In this document: in pieces, positions 8,979 through 17,757 of the stretch
Numbering within the stretch: the stretch's first letter is position 1
Layout of the letters: the number at the start of each line of letters is the position of its first letter
NCBI GenBank assembly: GCA_016712145.1
Contig: JADJRO010000001.1
Span: 2,940,939 to 3,004,938, forward strand
Source: Saprospiraceae bacterium
GTDB lineage: Bacteria > Bacteroidota > Bacteroidia > Chitinophagales > Saprospiraceae
Length of the DNA stretch: 64,000 nt
Direction of reading: 5' to 3'
Position numbers and translations under genes: made by a program
Notes under the pieces: model-generated
Database searches by the model: none
Seen by the model: only the letters and a program-made list of their open reading frames with translations
What the model was told of the DNA's origin: nothing

Positions 8979-9692
8979 TTAATTTTTGCAACAGTGTTTA
9001 ATGCAGGTTCCAGATGTTTCAACAACCGGACTAATAAGAGGAATTCCGAGATTCATGCCTCGTAGTATTAATAAAGAGGAAGACACTATTATGAATACCG
9101 GAATTGCTTTCGTTAATTTTTGACGCCATTGCTGGTTTATGTAATTTCCTAAAAGTTGCAAGCTTAACATCAAAGGAATGGTGCCCAGCCCAAACAAAAA
9201 CATGATGGTACAGGATGCAATAAACGTTCCCGAAGCTAAAGCAGCTGCCAATGCGAGATATACCAGCCCACAAGGCAACCAGGCATTGATAAGGCCTAAT
9301 TCAAAATGGAATAGGGGACTTTGTTTTTTGGTAAATTGTACATTAAGCAAGTTTTGGATTTTATGATTCCAGGATTGAAGTATACTGGATTTATTTTTTG
9401 AAATATAGGGCAAAAGAAAAAGTAGCAAAATAAAAAGTCCACACCCGATGGAAAGATATTGTTGAAATCCTGCCATTGAAACCTGATTACCAATTAAACC
9501 AAGGATTGCACCCATTGCTGTATATGAAACAGCCCGACCAAAATTATATTCTAAGGCCGTCCGGAGTTTTTTCTTCGGATTTGTTTGCAACCCGACAACA
9601 CCTAAAGCCAATGGACCGCACATCCCGATGCAATGTAAGCTTCCCATTAAGCCCATTAAAAAACCGGCTACCAGTGCTTCGTAAATGTTCAT
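8979..9692 (-). CDS. SafE/UreH-type membrane protein in cbb3 operon
   Basis: A 237-residue membrane protein of the sulfite exporter TauE/SafE (UreH-like) type with about six transmembrane segments. The N-terminal signature GFLMGLMGSLHCIGMCGP (about 11-28), with Cys and Met residues in the first helix, is the hallmark of the cbb3-linked subgroup, and a second motif, GLINAWLPCGLVYLALA, lies in the middle. In this subgroup the Cys/Met-rich helices suggest copper handling for oxidase maturation, but that is inferred from context. The C-terminus ends with a Cys-rich tail, GTCIKHCCKN. The start overlaps the end of ccoH by 4 bases, which supports translational coupling. Confidence 0.85.
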   Translation of the reverse strand: MNIYEALVAGFLMGLMGSLHCIGMCGPLALGVVGLQTNPKKKLRTALEYNFGRAVSYTAMGAILGLIGNQVSMAGFQQYLSIGCGLFILLLFLLPYISKNKSSILQSWNHKIQNLLNVQFTKKQSPLFHFELGLINAWLPCGLVYLALAAALASGTFIASCTIMFLFGLGTIPLMLSLQLLGNYINQQWRQKLTKAIPVFIIVSSSLLILRGMNLGIPLISPVVETSGTCIKHCCKN

Positions 9693-10132
9693 GCTTCTAA
9701 AAATTTAAATTGGTCCCTATACACATAGGGTTTTCCATTTGATTCCCATTGCATCTGAAGTCTGTAATAGCCTTTACTGAATTTTTCGGTGGGAATTATA
9801 ATTTTACCGTTTTCATTTGTCTTGATATCTAAGTTAAAATCTTTGCTTTGATCCGACATTTTAATAAATTCCAAATGAATAAGGGGCTGGTCTTTTATGC
9901 CTTCTTTTGGGAAGTTGATTTCAAGATGCTCACTGGATAACTTTAGATTGATAGTCTCATTCAAAACATTGAGATTATCTGATCCGGTGAGAATTTTTTG
10001 AAATTGAATTTCTTTTTCATAGTAATTCGTTTCCAGCATCTCATTGGTTTGTTGAGATGCTATATATAAGAAACTGATTATCATTACAAAGAATAATGCA
10101 TAAGCTATTAAAATTTTATATCCCCAACTCAT
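9689..10132 (-). CDS. ccoH: FixH/CcoH cbb3 oxidase assembly protein
   Basis: A 147-residue protein with one N-terminal membrane anchor (WGYKILIAYALFFVMIISFLY split over residues 3-23) followed by the family motif region NEMLETNYYEKEIQFQK and a beta-rich periplasmic domain. FixH/CcoH assists maturation or stability of the cbb3 oxidase. Its placement 5 bases after ccoG and its 4-base overlap with the SafE-like gene make it part of the operon. Sequence conservation in this family is low, so the call rests on the N-terminal pattern plus gene order. Confidence 0.88.
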   Translation of the reverse strand: MSWGYKILIAYALFFVMIISFLYIASQQTNEMLETNYYEKEIQFQKILTGSDNLNVLNETINLKLSSEHLEINFPKEGIKDQPLIHLEFIKMSDQSKDFNLDIKTNENGKIIIPTEKFSKGYYRLQMQWESNGKPYVYRDQFKFLEA

Positions 10133-10137
10133 AATGA

Positions 10138-11541
10138 TTATTTAAATGGTCCTAGAAAATTAGTTTTTAATGTATGGATCAAATCACTCCCTTGGAAAAT
10201 GTTTAATTTGATTTCATTGCTTCTTTTAAGCACTTGATCTTTTGATAAGCCAATAAAGAATTCATATTCAGAAACAGATTCAGGGTTAATTTTAATTTCG
10301 TGATTTCCTATGAGTTGAATGCTTCCGTTCTGATTAGCTAATTTGATATCCATTTTTTGTGTGTCCCTGCTTTTATTTATAAACTTTATAGTGTATAAAT
10401 TTGTGATCTGGGATTCACTAACCTCCTGATATAATTGTCCTGGAACGCGTTGAACATAGGCATCAATAGTATTTCGAGTTGCAATTAAAACGACCATCGC
10501 AAGGATTAAAATACTGAGTAAGGCCGTATAGGCCTTCATGCGGTTATTGAATTTAAAGCGGGTTTTTCCAGACACTTCATTTTCGGATGCATATCGGATT
10601 AACCCTCTATTGAAACCTACCTTATCCATTACTTCATCGCAGGCATCTATGCATGCAGTGCAACCAACACATTCCATTTGCACCCCATTGCGAATGTCAA
10701 TGCCTGTTGGACAAACCTGAACGCATTTCATACAGTCCACGCAATCGCCTTGAGTTCGTTGTTGATTTTTATGGATGCGTTCTCTTGGTTCGCCTCTCGT
10801 GTAATCGTATGAAATTTGCATGGTGTCTTTATCAAAAAGCACACTCTGAAGGCGTCCGTAGGGACAAACGGTGGTGCAAATAATATCACGGACAAATGCA
10901 AACACTCCATAAAATAAGAGCGTAAATACAATTAATCCACTTAAGAGGCCAATGTTTTCTGAAATGGGTTTCAGTATAATTTTATATAACTGATCCACTC
11001 CAATGATATAAGCTAAAAACGTATTGGCTATAAGAAAGGAAAATGCCAAAAAAATAAAATGTTTCAAAGATTTTTTAAGCCACCATTCGCTCGTCCATGC
11101 TTTTGACTGCAGCAGTTTTTGTTGTCCGGGTGAACCTTCAATCAGCCATTCAATTTTTCGGAAAACCATTTCCATAAAAATGGTTTGTGGACAAGCCCAA
11201 CCACAAAACAAACGACCGTAAATAACTGTAAATAATGCAATAAAAATGATAAAAGTGATCATGGCCACTGCAAAAATGAAAAAGTCATTTGGCCAAAATA
11301 TCTTACTAAATAATATAAACTTTCCTTCAAGTATATTGAATAATACCAAAGGTTGATTGTGTACCCAAATAAATGGAATGGTAAAAAAGAGAATCAGATA
11401 TACAAACGAACTGTAATTTCTGTAATTGTAAAATCGTCCATTGACCTTACTGGCAAAGATCCATTTTCGGCCGCCTTGCTCGTCAACCGAACTGATTCTG
11501 TCTCTAAATCCGGATCCTTCCTGTAGATCATCGAGGTTCAT
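10138..11541 (-). CDS. ccoG: CcoG, cbb3 oxidase accessory ferredoxin-type protein
   Basis: A 467-residue membrane-bound protein of the CcoG/FixG/RdxA family, linked to copper reduction for cbb3 assembly. Membrane segments occupy much of the first 340 residues. Visible motifs are YGRLFCGWACPQTIF (about 107-121), TTVCPYGRLQSVLFD, and two 4Fe-4S clusters, CVDCMKCVQVCPTGID and CVGCTACIDACDEV. The last part is a periplasmic immunoglobulin-like domain (about 370-467) typical of the family. It starts directly after the ccoP stop (one-base spacing) and lies 5 bases before ccoH. Confidence 0.96.
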   Translation of the reverse strand: MNLDDLQEGSGFRDRISSVDEQGGRKWIFASKVNGRFYNYRNYSSFVYLILFFTIPFIWVHNQPLVLFNILEGKFILFSKIFWPNDFFIFAVAMITFIIFIALFTVIYGRLFCGWACPQTIFMEMVFRKIEWLIEGSPGQQKLLQSKAWTSEWWLKKSLKHFIFLAFSFLIANTFLAYIIGVDQLYKIILKPISENIGLLSGLIVFTLLFYGVFAFVRDIICTTVCPYGRLQSVLFDKDTMQISYDYTRGEPRERIHKNQQRTQGDCVDCMKCVQVCPTGIDIRNGVQMECVGCTACIDACDEVMDKVGFNRGLIRYASENEVSGKTRFKFNNRMKAYTALLSILILAMVVLIATRNTIDAYVQRVPGQLYQEVSESQITNLYTIKFINKSRDTQKMDIKLANQNGSIQLIGNHEIKINPESVSEYEFFIGLSKDQVLKRSNEIKLNIFQGSDLIHTLKTNFLGPFK

Positions 11542-12156
11542 CTACTTAGTAGTTTTCAAAGTATCTTGTTTTGCATCCGTATTACCAGGTGTTGCTTCTG
11601 TATATAAAGTTCCTTGAGCAGCTTTAGCACCGGGAGGATTCGTTCCTTTTAAAGATTTTATATAACTCGACAATTGTGCAATTTGATTTGGACCGTATTC
11701 ATCTTTCCAGTTTCGCATGCCTTTATCCATCACACCATATTTTATTACCGTAAAAATTTCTTTTACAGAGCCACCATGAATCCAATATTCATCAGTCAAA
11801 TTTGGTCCAACCAATCCTTGTCCTTTGTCTCCATGACAAACTGCACAAGTAGCTTTAAAGATGGTTTTACCCTCTTCATATTGGCCTGCAGGTAATAATT
11901 CTACATTATTTTCATCAATCTGATCTCCTTTTTCACTTAAATAGAGTGCTTGTTCTTGTTCTGCAATTTTCATGGCATTTTGATATTCTTTTAATTGGAG
12001 CGGTGCAGATTCAGCGATGTGGTACCGATACAAATAAATTGCAGCAAATAGAATGGTTCCAAGAAATGCAGCAGTAAACCAAGGAGGTGTAATGTTATCC
12101 AGTTCGCGGATTCCATCATAATTATGACCGGTATCTAGATCGCTTTCGCTTTCAAT
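11542..12156 (-). pseudogene. ccoP: ccoP, cytochrome c part after an in-frame stop
   Basis: The C-terminal portion of the cbb3 oxidase subunit CcoP. Reading in the same frame as the upstream 172-codon part, the text resumes right after a TAA with IESESDLDTGHNYDGIRELD, the conserved CcoP linker, then a transmembrane helix (TPPWFTAAFLGTILFAAIYL), then a single cytochrome c domain with the haem motif CAVCHG and the distal Met region GMRNWKDEYG. The first ATG (12033) would give 163 residues without the membrane helix, so it is unlikely to be a natural start. CcoP carries electrons from the quinol side to the CcoN active site. Apart from the single stop, the protein looks fully conserved at about 377 residues. 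Confidence 0.85.
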
Positions 12157-12675
12157 TTATTTAAATACATTGATGCGATCCCACCAACTTGGTTTGATTT
12201 CTACAGTTCGGGTTTCAAATTTCTCAATTCCCGTATAAAAACGAATCCATTTTCTAATTAATATCAGCGCATAGATTTCAACAGCAATTATGATTAGCAT
12301 AAGCCAACCTTGAACGCTTAATAAGAAAGTAAAATTTTGTGGATTGCCTGCAACGGCATTGGCTTGTTGAGCAAATGCCTCCTGACTGCTATAGAAAATC
12401 ATAACAATCCATAATATTGCTTTTAACGTGTTGTTGTTTTTATCTATATAAAAACGAATCGATGAGCGCAACACCCCTAAAAGGGCAATAATAACGATTG
12501 CTAATGTAAATGCTATAGCAAAAAGTGCAGTATCTAAATCCAGGTAAAATCCACTTCCAGTTGAAGGTGCTTGTGTTGCAACGGCAGTGGTTCCCTGAGC
12601 ATCAATTGGTAAAACGAATCCTATCGTTATAAATAGGAATAAAAAGGGTCTAATTATAAAGTGTAATGCTTTCAT
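12157..12675 (-). pseudogene. ccoP: ccoP, N-terminal membrane part ending at in-frame TAA
   Basis: The N-terminal 172 residues of a Bacteroidota-type CcoP: a signal-like hydrophobic start, further membrane segments (about 47-69, 83-100 and 119-142), and a cytoplasmic linker ending KPSWWDRINVFK. In related proteins this linker runs straight into the HNYDG(I)(R/K)ELDN segment, which here follows immediately after the TAA at 12157-12159. A one-base change (for example AAA to TAA) explains the interruption. Its start overlaps the ccoQ stop by 4 bases (ATGA), so the position in the operon is intact. Whether the stop is real or a consensus error cannot be decided here. Confidence 0.85.
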
Positions 12676-12851
12676 AAAGTCTTAGTATCAGATTTATCTA
12701 ATGGCAATTCTTCCATGGTACGAATCATTTCACTGTTTGCTTTAAATGCATAAATGGTAACAGCAATAAAAAAAAGTATAAAGACCAGTAATGAAATCAT
12801 AGGATAAATTTCAATTCCGGTAATTTTTTCCAAATAATTATTGAATTTCAT
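12672..12851 (-). CDS. ccoQ: CcoQ/FixQ small cbb3 oxidase subunit
   Basis: A 59-residue open frame starting MKFNNYLEKITGIEIYPMIS with a single transmembrane helix (about 18-38), then a short charged tail ending KSDTKTL. Size, single helix and position between ccoNO and ccoP fit CcoQ, which stabilises the cbb3 complex. It starts 5 bases after the ccoNO stop and its TGA overlaps the ccoP ATG in an ATGA arrangement. Confidence 0.85.
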   Translation of the reverse strand: MKFNNYLEKITGIEIYPMISLLVFILFFIAVTIYAFKANSEMIRTMEELPLDKSDTKTL

Positions 12852-12856
12852 AATTC

Positions 12857-14980
12857 TTATCGTTTTGAATTAACACGTGTATCTTTTCCTAATCTTTGCA
12901 AGTATGCAATGAGTGCAACAATTTCTTTTTCAGCAGGTATGCCGATTTTATCTTCACGCAAGTTGTTGGATATTTGTTCTGCCTGTTTTTTCAAATCCTC
13001 ATTCGCCGTAGTTTCAAATCCTGCCGGATAAGGAACCCCCATTTTGCGCATGGCATGAATTTTTGATGGTGTAGTGGACGTATTTAAATCGTTTCCAAAC
13101 AGCCAAACATAACTTGGCATATTCGACCCTGGTGAAACCGATTGAGGATCTAACATGTGATTAAAATGCCAACTATTCGGATATTTTCCACCTACCCGTG
13201 CGAGATCCGGTCCTGTTCGCTTACTTCCCCATTGAAATGGATGATCATACACAAATTCTCCTGCTTTTGAATAGTCCCCATATCGCATCACTTCATATCG
13301 GAAAGGTCGAATCATCTGGGAGTGACAATTATAACATCCTTCGCGAATGTAAATATCCCTTCCTTGCAATTCCAGAGGGGTGTATGGCTTTACGCTTGAA
13401 ATGGTAGGTACATTTGATTTTACTAAAAATGTTGGAACCAATTCAACTAAACCTCCGATACCGACAACGATTAAACTCATAGTAAGCAATAATACGGGTT
13501 TGCGTTCGATGACACTATGCCAGAAAGCAGATTTTGGTGCCTGGTAATTTTTACTTAAAGGTGCAGCCTCAATTGATTCGGTTTCAATAAATTTTCCAGA
13601 ACGTACTGTTTTTATTAAATTGTAAACCATAATGAATACACCAATCAGAAATATGGTTCCACCCAATGCCCGCAATAAATAAAAAGGCATTACAGTTTGT
13701 ACAACATCCATAAACTGGTATTGCAATTGACCTTCCGGTGTAAATGTTTTCATCATAAAATAAGTCCGGAAAGCAGACCAATACATTGGAATTGCATAGA
13801 GTATAATACCTAAGGTGCCAATCCAAAAGTGTGTGGATGCTAATTTTTGAGAATACAATTTGACATTGTACATTTTTGGAAATAACCAGTACAGCATTCC
13901 AAATGTTAAAAATCCATTCCATCCTAAGGCTCCTATATGAACGTGTGCAACTGTCCAGTCACTGTAATGTGAAATTGCATTCACATTTTTAAGCGACATC
14001 ATCGGGCCTTCAAATGTTGACATACCGTAACAGGTAACTGCAACTACAAAAAATTTCAATACCGTATCTTCACGAACTTTATCCCATGCTCCCCTTAAAG
14101 TGAACAGTCCGTTCAACATTCCGCCCCAACTGGGTAAGATTAGCATGATTGAAAAAACGGTTCCCAATGATTGTGCCCAATCTGGTAATGCAGTATATAA
14201 AAGGTGGTGCGGACCGGCCCAGATATATATGAAAATTAAAGACCAAAAATGCACAATGCTTAAGCGGTAAGAATACACCGGACGATCGGCAGCTTTTGGT
14301 AAGAAATAATACATCAAACCCAAGTACGGGGTTGTTAAAAAGAATGCAACCGCATTGTGACCATACCACCATTGAACCAAAGCATCTTGAACTCCAGCAT
14401 ACCAGGAATATGATTTGAACAAGTTGATTGGGAATTCCAAGGAATTGACAATATGAAGCATGGCAACAGTTACCCATGAGGCAATGTAAAACCAAATCGC
14501 AACGTACAAGTGCCGTTCCCTTCTGGTTAAAATGGTTCCAAACATATTGATACCAAAGACCACCCAGATTAAAGTGATTAAAATATCAATGGGCCATTCC
14601 AATTCTGCATATTCCTTACCCGTTGTGATACCGCAAACCAAGGTTATGGCTGCCAATACAATGATGGATTGCCATCCCCAAAAATGAATTTTGCTTAATT
14701 TGCTGCTCCACATGGACGTTTTCAGTAATCTGGGCAACGAATAATAGATGGCGGTGAAAATACCGTTTCCTACAAATGCAAAAATCACTGCATTGGTATG
14801 CAAGGGTCTTAATCTGCCATAGGTAGTAAATGATAAATCAAAGTTTAGAGCGGGAAATACAAGTTGAAATGCAATCAGGACTCCTACCAACATACCAACA
14901 GCACCCCATAAAATGGTTGCCATTGCAAAAAGTCTTGGCATTTTATTGTCATAGTAAACGGTTTCTAATTGTGCATTCAT
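12857..14980 (-). CDS. ccoNO: Fused cbb3 oxidase subunits I and II (CcoNO)
   Basis: A 707-residue fusion of CcoN and CcoO, common in Bacteroidota. The CcoN part (about 1-480) has twelve membrane helices and the haem-copper ligands in RPLHTNAVIF, VQWWYGHNAVAFFLTTP, WAGPHHLLYTALPDW and DWTVAHVHIGALGWNG. The CcoO part (about 500-707) has one membrane anchor, then a mono-haem cytochrome c domain with EGCYNCHSQMIRPF near 550 and the Met-ligand region GSNMPSYVWL. The enzyme reduces oxygen with high affinity at the inner membrane and pumps protons. It starts with an ATGA overlap with ccoS. The fusion point lies around SAFWHSVIERKPVLLL. Confidence 0.97.
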   Translation of the reverse strand: MNAQLETVYYDNKMPRLFAMATILWGAVGMLVGVLIAFQLVFPALNFDLSFTTYGRLRPLHTNAVIFAFVGNGIFTAIYYSLPRLLKTSMWSSKLSKIHFWGWQSIIVLAAITLVCGITTGKEYAELEWPIDILITLIWVVFGINMFGTILTRRERHLYVAIWFYIASWVTVAMLHIVNSLEFPINLFKSYSWYAGVQDALVQWWYGHNAVAFFLTTPYLGLMYYFLPKAADRPVYSYRLSIVHFWSLIFIYIWAGPHHLLYTALPDWAQSLGTVFSIMLILPSWGGMLNGLFTLRGAWDKVREDTVLKFFVVAVTCYGMSTFEGPMMSLKNVNAISHYSDWTVAHVHIGALGWNGFLTFGMLYWLFPKMYNVKLYSQKLASTHFWIGTLGIILYAIPMYWSAFRTYFMMKTFTPEGQLQYQFMDVVQTVMPFYLLRALGGTIFLIGVFIMVYNLIKTVRSGKFIETESIEAAPLSKNYQAPKSAFWHSVIERKPVLLLTMSLIVVGIGGLVELVPTFLVKSNVPTISSVKPYTPLELQGRDIYIREGCYNCHSQMIRPFRYEVMRYGDYSKAGEFVYDHPFQWGSKRTGPDLARVGGKYPNSWHFNHMLDPQSVSPGSNMPSYVWLFGNDLNTSTTPSKIHAMRKMGVPYPAGFETTANEDLKKQAEQISNNLREDKIGIPAEKEIVALIAYLQRLGKDTRVNSKR

Positions 14981-15138
14981 TCTTCTTTCTTGATTTTTTC
15001 TTTTCGTTCAAATAAAATACGATGGGCTGATGCGTATAAATCTTCAAATTGTCCGTCATTTGAACTCCATATAAATGCCACTAGAAAAGCACCGGCAATA
15101 CAGACACTGACACAAATTAAAATAATTAATACGCTCAT
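14977..15138 (-). CDS. ccoS: CcoS cbb3 oxidase maturation protein
   Basis: A 53-residue single-helix membrane protein, beginning MSVLIILICVSVCIAGAFLV, followed by FIWSSNDGQFEDL, the characteristic CcoS segment after the helix. CcoS is needed for cofactor insertion in cbb3 oxidases. Its stop overlaps the ccoNO start by 4 bases, and it lies about 77 bases downstream of ccoI. Confidence 0.92.
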   Translation of the reverse strand: MSVLIILICVSVCIAGAFLVAFIWSSNDGQFEDLYASAHRILFERKEKIKKEE

Positions 15139-15215
15139 AATTTGATGAGCAAAATTAAAAGCAGGGGAAAACCATCTCTTAGACCATGGTCATCCAGTTA
15201 AATGATTTTTATCAA

Positions 15216-17639
15216 TTAGGAAAGCCTGTGATGCCAGGCTAAAAAAGCTGTTATTCCGTAGGAAAGTATTAAAATTGAAATCGAGCTGATTGGCATTAAT
15301 ATAGCTGCAATGAGCGGAGAAAGGATTCCGTTTAAGGCATAATAACCGCCTATTATATTGTAAAGAATGGAATATACAAAGATCAGATAAATGGTACGTT
15401 TTCCATCTCTGACAAAAAGGAGCATATCAGCCAATTTTTGCAAAGAAGTTCCATCTAGGATACCATCACTGGCCGGCGTAAAATTATTGCGGTTTTCTGT
15501 AACGGCAATCCCTACATCACTTTGTTTTAATGCACCGGAATCATTGAGTCCATCGCCAACCATGAGTATTTTTTCGCCCTGTTTTTGTTGATGATTACTA
15601 ATGAAATCCAATTTATCAATGGGTTTTAATCCAAAATGCATGGCGTTCTTATGATGAAATAAGCCAAGCAATTTTGTGGTAGCTCCGGGTTGATCTCCCG
15701 TTAACATGGACAGTTTGTATTTTGACTTCAGCTTATCAAATAATACATCAAGACCTGATCTGAATTCTTGAGCAATGGAAAAATATCCGAGATAATTTCC
15801 ATCTTCTTTGATATGGACGTTAGAATGATCAACATTTTCTGGATCGATTGCATGTACAAAATCAGCGGAGCCCAATTTAACATGATGTTCCTGAATCCAT
15901 GCTTCAATTCCCTTTCCAGCGATTTGTTTAAATTCGAGTACCGGAATCGTTTGATTTGCCTGAATAAACTGAGCTACAGAATGACTTAAAGGATGTGTAG
16001 ATTGTTTAGCTAAGGAATAGAATCGAATTTCCTGTTCCTGGCTCAGTTTCGTTCCACAATATGATACTTTAAGACTTCCATTTTTGGTGAGTGTACCCGT
16101 TTTATCAAAAACCAGATGATCAATTTGATTCAATTGATCCAAAACAGAAGGATGCTTTAAATACAATTTATTTTTGGAAAGAATTCGAAGCAAATTTCCA
16201 TTTGTAAAACTTGCAGCCAACAATAACGCACAAGGACAAGCAACTATTAATATGGTAGTTACCGCATTCCACATGAGATCCGGACGATTTTGTGTGTACC
16301 AAAAGATGCCGGCAGCCAAGGCCAATACAATAACTACCAATGTAAAATATTGTGCAATGAGATCAATTTCCTTATATGTTTTTGCTTTTTCCGTTTTAAA
16401 AATTTCATTATTCCAAAGATTGGTCAAATAACTTTGTGAAACGGGTTTAATCACGCTAATTTCAATGGCTTCTCCGGTTTGTCGGGCTCCTGCATAAACC
16501 CGTTCCCCACAGTTTGGAAAACTCAGTTGACTTTCGCCACTTACAAAACTGTAATCGAGGGAAGCCTTGCCATTCAATAATAAGCCATCAACTGGAATAA
16601 TTTCTTCATTATGGATGAGGATGCGATCATTTTTTTCAATGGATTCTATTGGTGTGGATATCCATTTGGATTTTTTCATAGCCATTACGGCAATTGGAAA
16701 AAATGATTTATAGTTTCGGTCGAAGGATAAAGATGTAAATGATTTATCCTGAATAAATCGACCCAATAACATAAAAAACACGATACCGGAAAAACTATCC
16801 AGATATCCATTGCTTAATCCGATTTGCATTTCATAAACACTTCTTGAAAATGTTAAAATTAAAGCCAAAGCAATGGGGAGGTCAATCGTAATCATTTTAA
16901 GCTTCAGTCCATTCCAGGCACCGGAAAAAAATTCAGTAGCACAAAAAAACAAGACAGGTAATGAAAGTAAGAAAATAAACAATCGGAACAGGATTGCAAG
17001 ATCTTGTTCAACCAATTCGCCACCATTAAAATATTCTGGTAACGAAAACATCATAATGTTGGCAAAGCAAAATCCTGCGATCCCAATTTTCAAAACCCGG
17101 TTTCTTTTTGGAAGTTGAAGTCCCATTTTCAGATCCTGGATTTCTAATTTTGGTTCGTAGCCAATAGAAGTAAGCAACTCAACCAACTGCCGCAGACTTA
17201 TTTTTTTTGCATCAAAGACCAAAAACAATTCTTTGGTGGAAAAATTAACCCGATTGCTAATGATCCCATCATTGAGTTTAAATAAATTTTCCAATAACCA
17301 GATGCACGAACTGCAATGCATTTGGGGAATGTAAAATTGGACCCTGCATTGGTCCTTTTCTTTGAAGCTTATGAATTCATCCCAGTATTCTGGTCGATCC
17401 AAAAAGGCATACCGCTCAGCCCATTGCGAATTGCTTTGCTTAATTCCTGGTTGGGAGTTGTATGCATAATAGTCGCAAAGTTGATTGTTATTTAAAACCT
17501 GAAAAACCGTTTTGCAGCCTTCGCAACAAAAATAATGGTCATCAATTTCAATAGATTGATTTGGGCATTCACTTCCGCAGTGATAGCAAAGGGTTTGGAT
17601 TTGTGTTTTGTTTTCCAGAATAAGGCGATTCGCATGCAA
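15216..17639 (-). CDS. ccoI: CcoI/FixI copper-translocating P-type ATPase
   Basis: An 807-residue P1B-type ATPase. The N-terminal Cys-rich metal-binding domain (CYHCGSECPN and FCCEGCKTVF, about 18-47) is typical of the cbb3-linked subgroup. A heavy-metal-associated domain follows with MHCSSCIWLLENLF near 110. The transmembrane CPC motif is in VACPCALLLA, the phosphorylation site is DKTGTLTKNG, and the hinge motif is MVGDGLNDSGALKQSDVG. It exports copper to the periplasmic side for CcoN metallation. It is first in the operon, so the region upstream (17640-17757), with a strong inverted repeat, is the likely control region. Confidence 0.95.
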   Translation of the reverse strand: MHANRLILENKTQIQTLCYHCGSECPNQSIEIDDHYFCCEGCKTVFQVLNNNQLCDYYAYNSQPGIKQSNSQWAERYAFLDRPEYWDEFISFKEKDQCRVQFYIPQMHCSSCIWLLENLFKLNDGIISNRVNFSTKELFLVFDAKKISLRQLVELLTSIGYEPKLEIQDLKMGLQLPKRNRVLKIGIAGFCFANIMMFSLPEYFNGGELVEQDLAILFRLFIFLLSLPVLFFCATEFFSGAWNGLKLKMITIDLPIALALILTFSRSVYEMQIGLSNGYLDSFSGIVFFMLLGRFIQDKSFTSLSFDRNYKSFFPIAVMAMKKSKWISTPIESIEKNDRILIHNEEIIPVDGLLLNGKASLDYSFVSGESQLSFPNCGERVYAGARQTGEAIEISVIKPVSQSYLTNLWNNEIFKTEKAKTYKEIDLIAQYFTLVVIVLALAAGIFWYTQNRPDLMWNAVTTILIVACPCALLLAASFTNGNLLRILSKNKLYLKHPSVLDQLNQIDHLVFDKTGTLTKNGSLKVSYCGTKLSQEQEIRFYSLAKQSTHPLSHSVAQFIQANQTIPVLEFKQIAGKGIEAWIQEHHVKLGSADFVHAIDPENVDHSNVHIKEDGNYLGYFSIAQEFRSGLDVLFDKLKSKYKLSMLTGDQPGATTKLLGLFHHKNAMHFGLKPIDKLDFISNHQQKQGEKILMVGDGLNDSGALKQSDVGIAVTENRNNFTPASDGILDGTSLQKLADMLLFVRDGKRTIYLIFVYSILYNIIGGYYALNGILSPLIAAILMPISSISILILSYGITAFLAWHHRLS

Positions 17640-17689
17640 AAGTCGATAAGCAGCCTACCTTCGGATTTGATATTGCTCATTGGATCTAG

Positions 17690-17716
17690 TGACTTTAGTC
17701 AATGATACTAAAGTCA
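17690..17716. promoter_or_regulatory. Perfect inverted repeat upstream of ccoI
   Basis: TGACTTTAGT and ACTAAAGTCA form an exact 10-bp inverted repeat around a 7-base spacer, about 50 bases upstream of the ccoI start and about 40 bases after the end of the prsW-like gene. The left half also contains the self-complementary pattern TGACTttAGTCA. There is no T-run, so a terminator is less likely than an operator. An FNR/CRP-type site for oxygen control would be plausible for a cbb3 operon, but the half-sites are not a clean TTGAT-N4-ATCAA match. Confidence 0.5.
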
Positions 17717-17757
17717 AATTCCCTTTTAAGTCTTAATTAATATAGTGAATGCGAAAT

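Noticed and set aside
13584..13922. Reverse frames inside ccoNO
   Set aside because: They are shadows of a strongly conserved gene.
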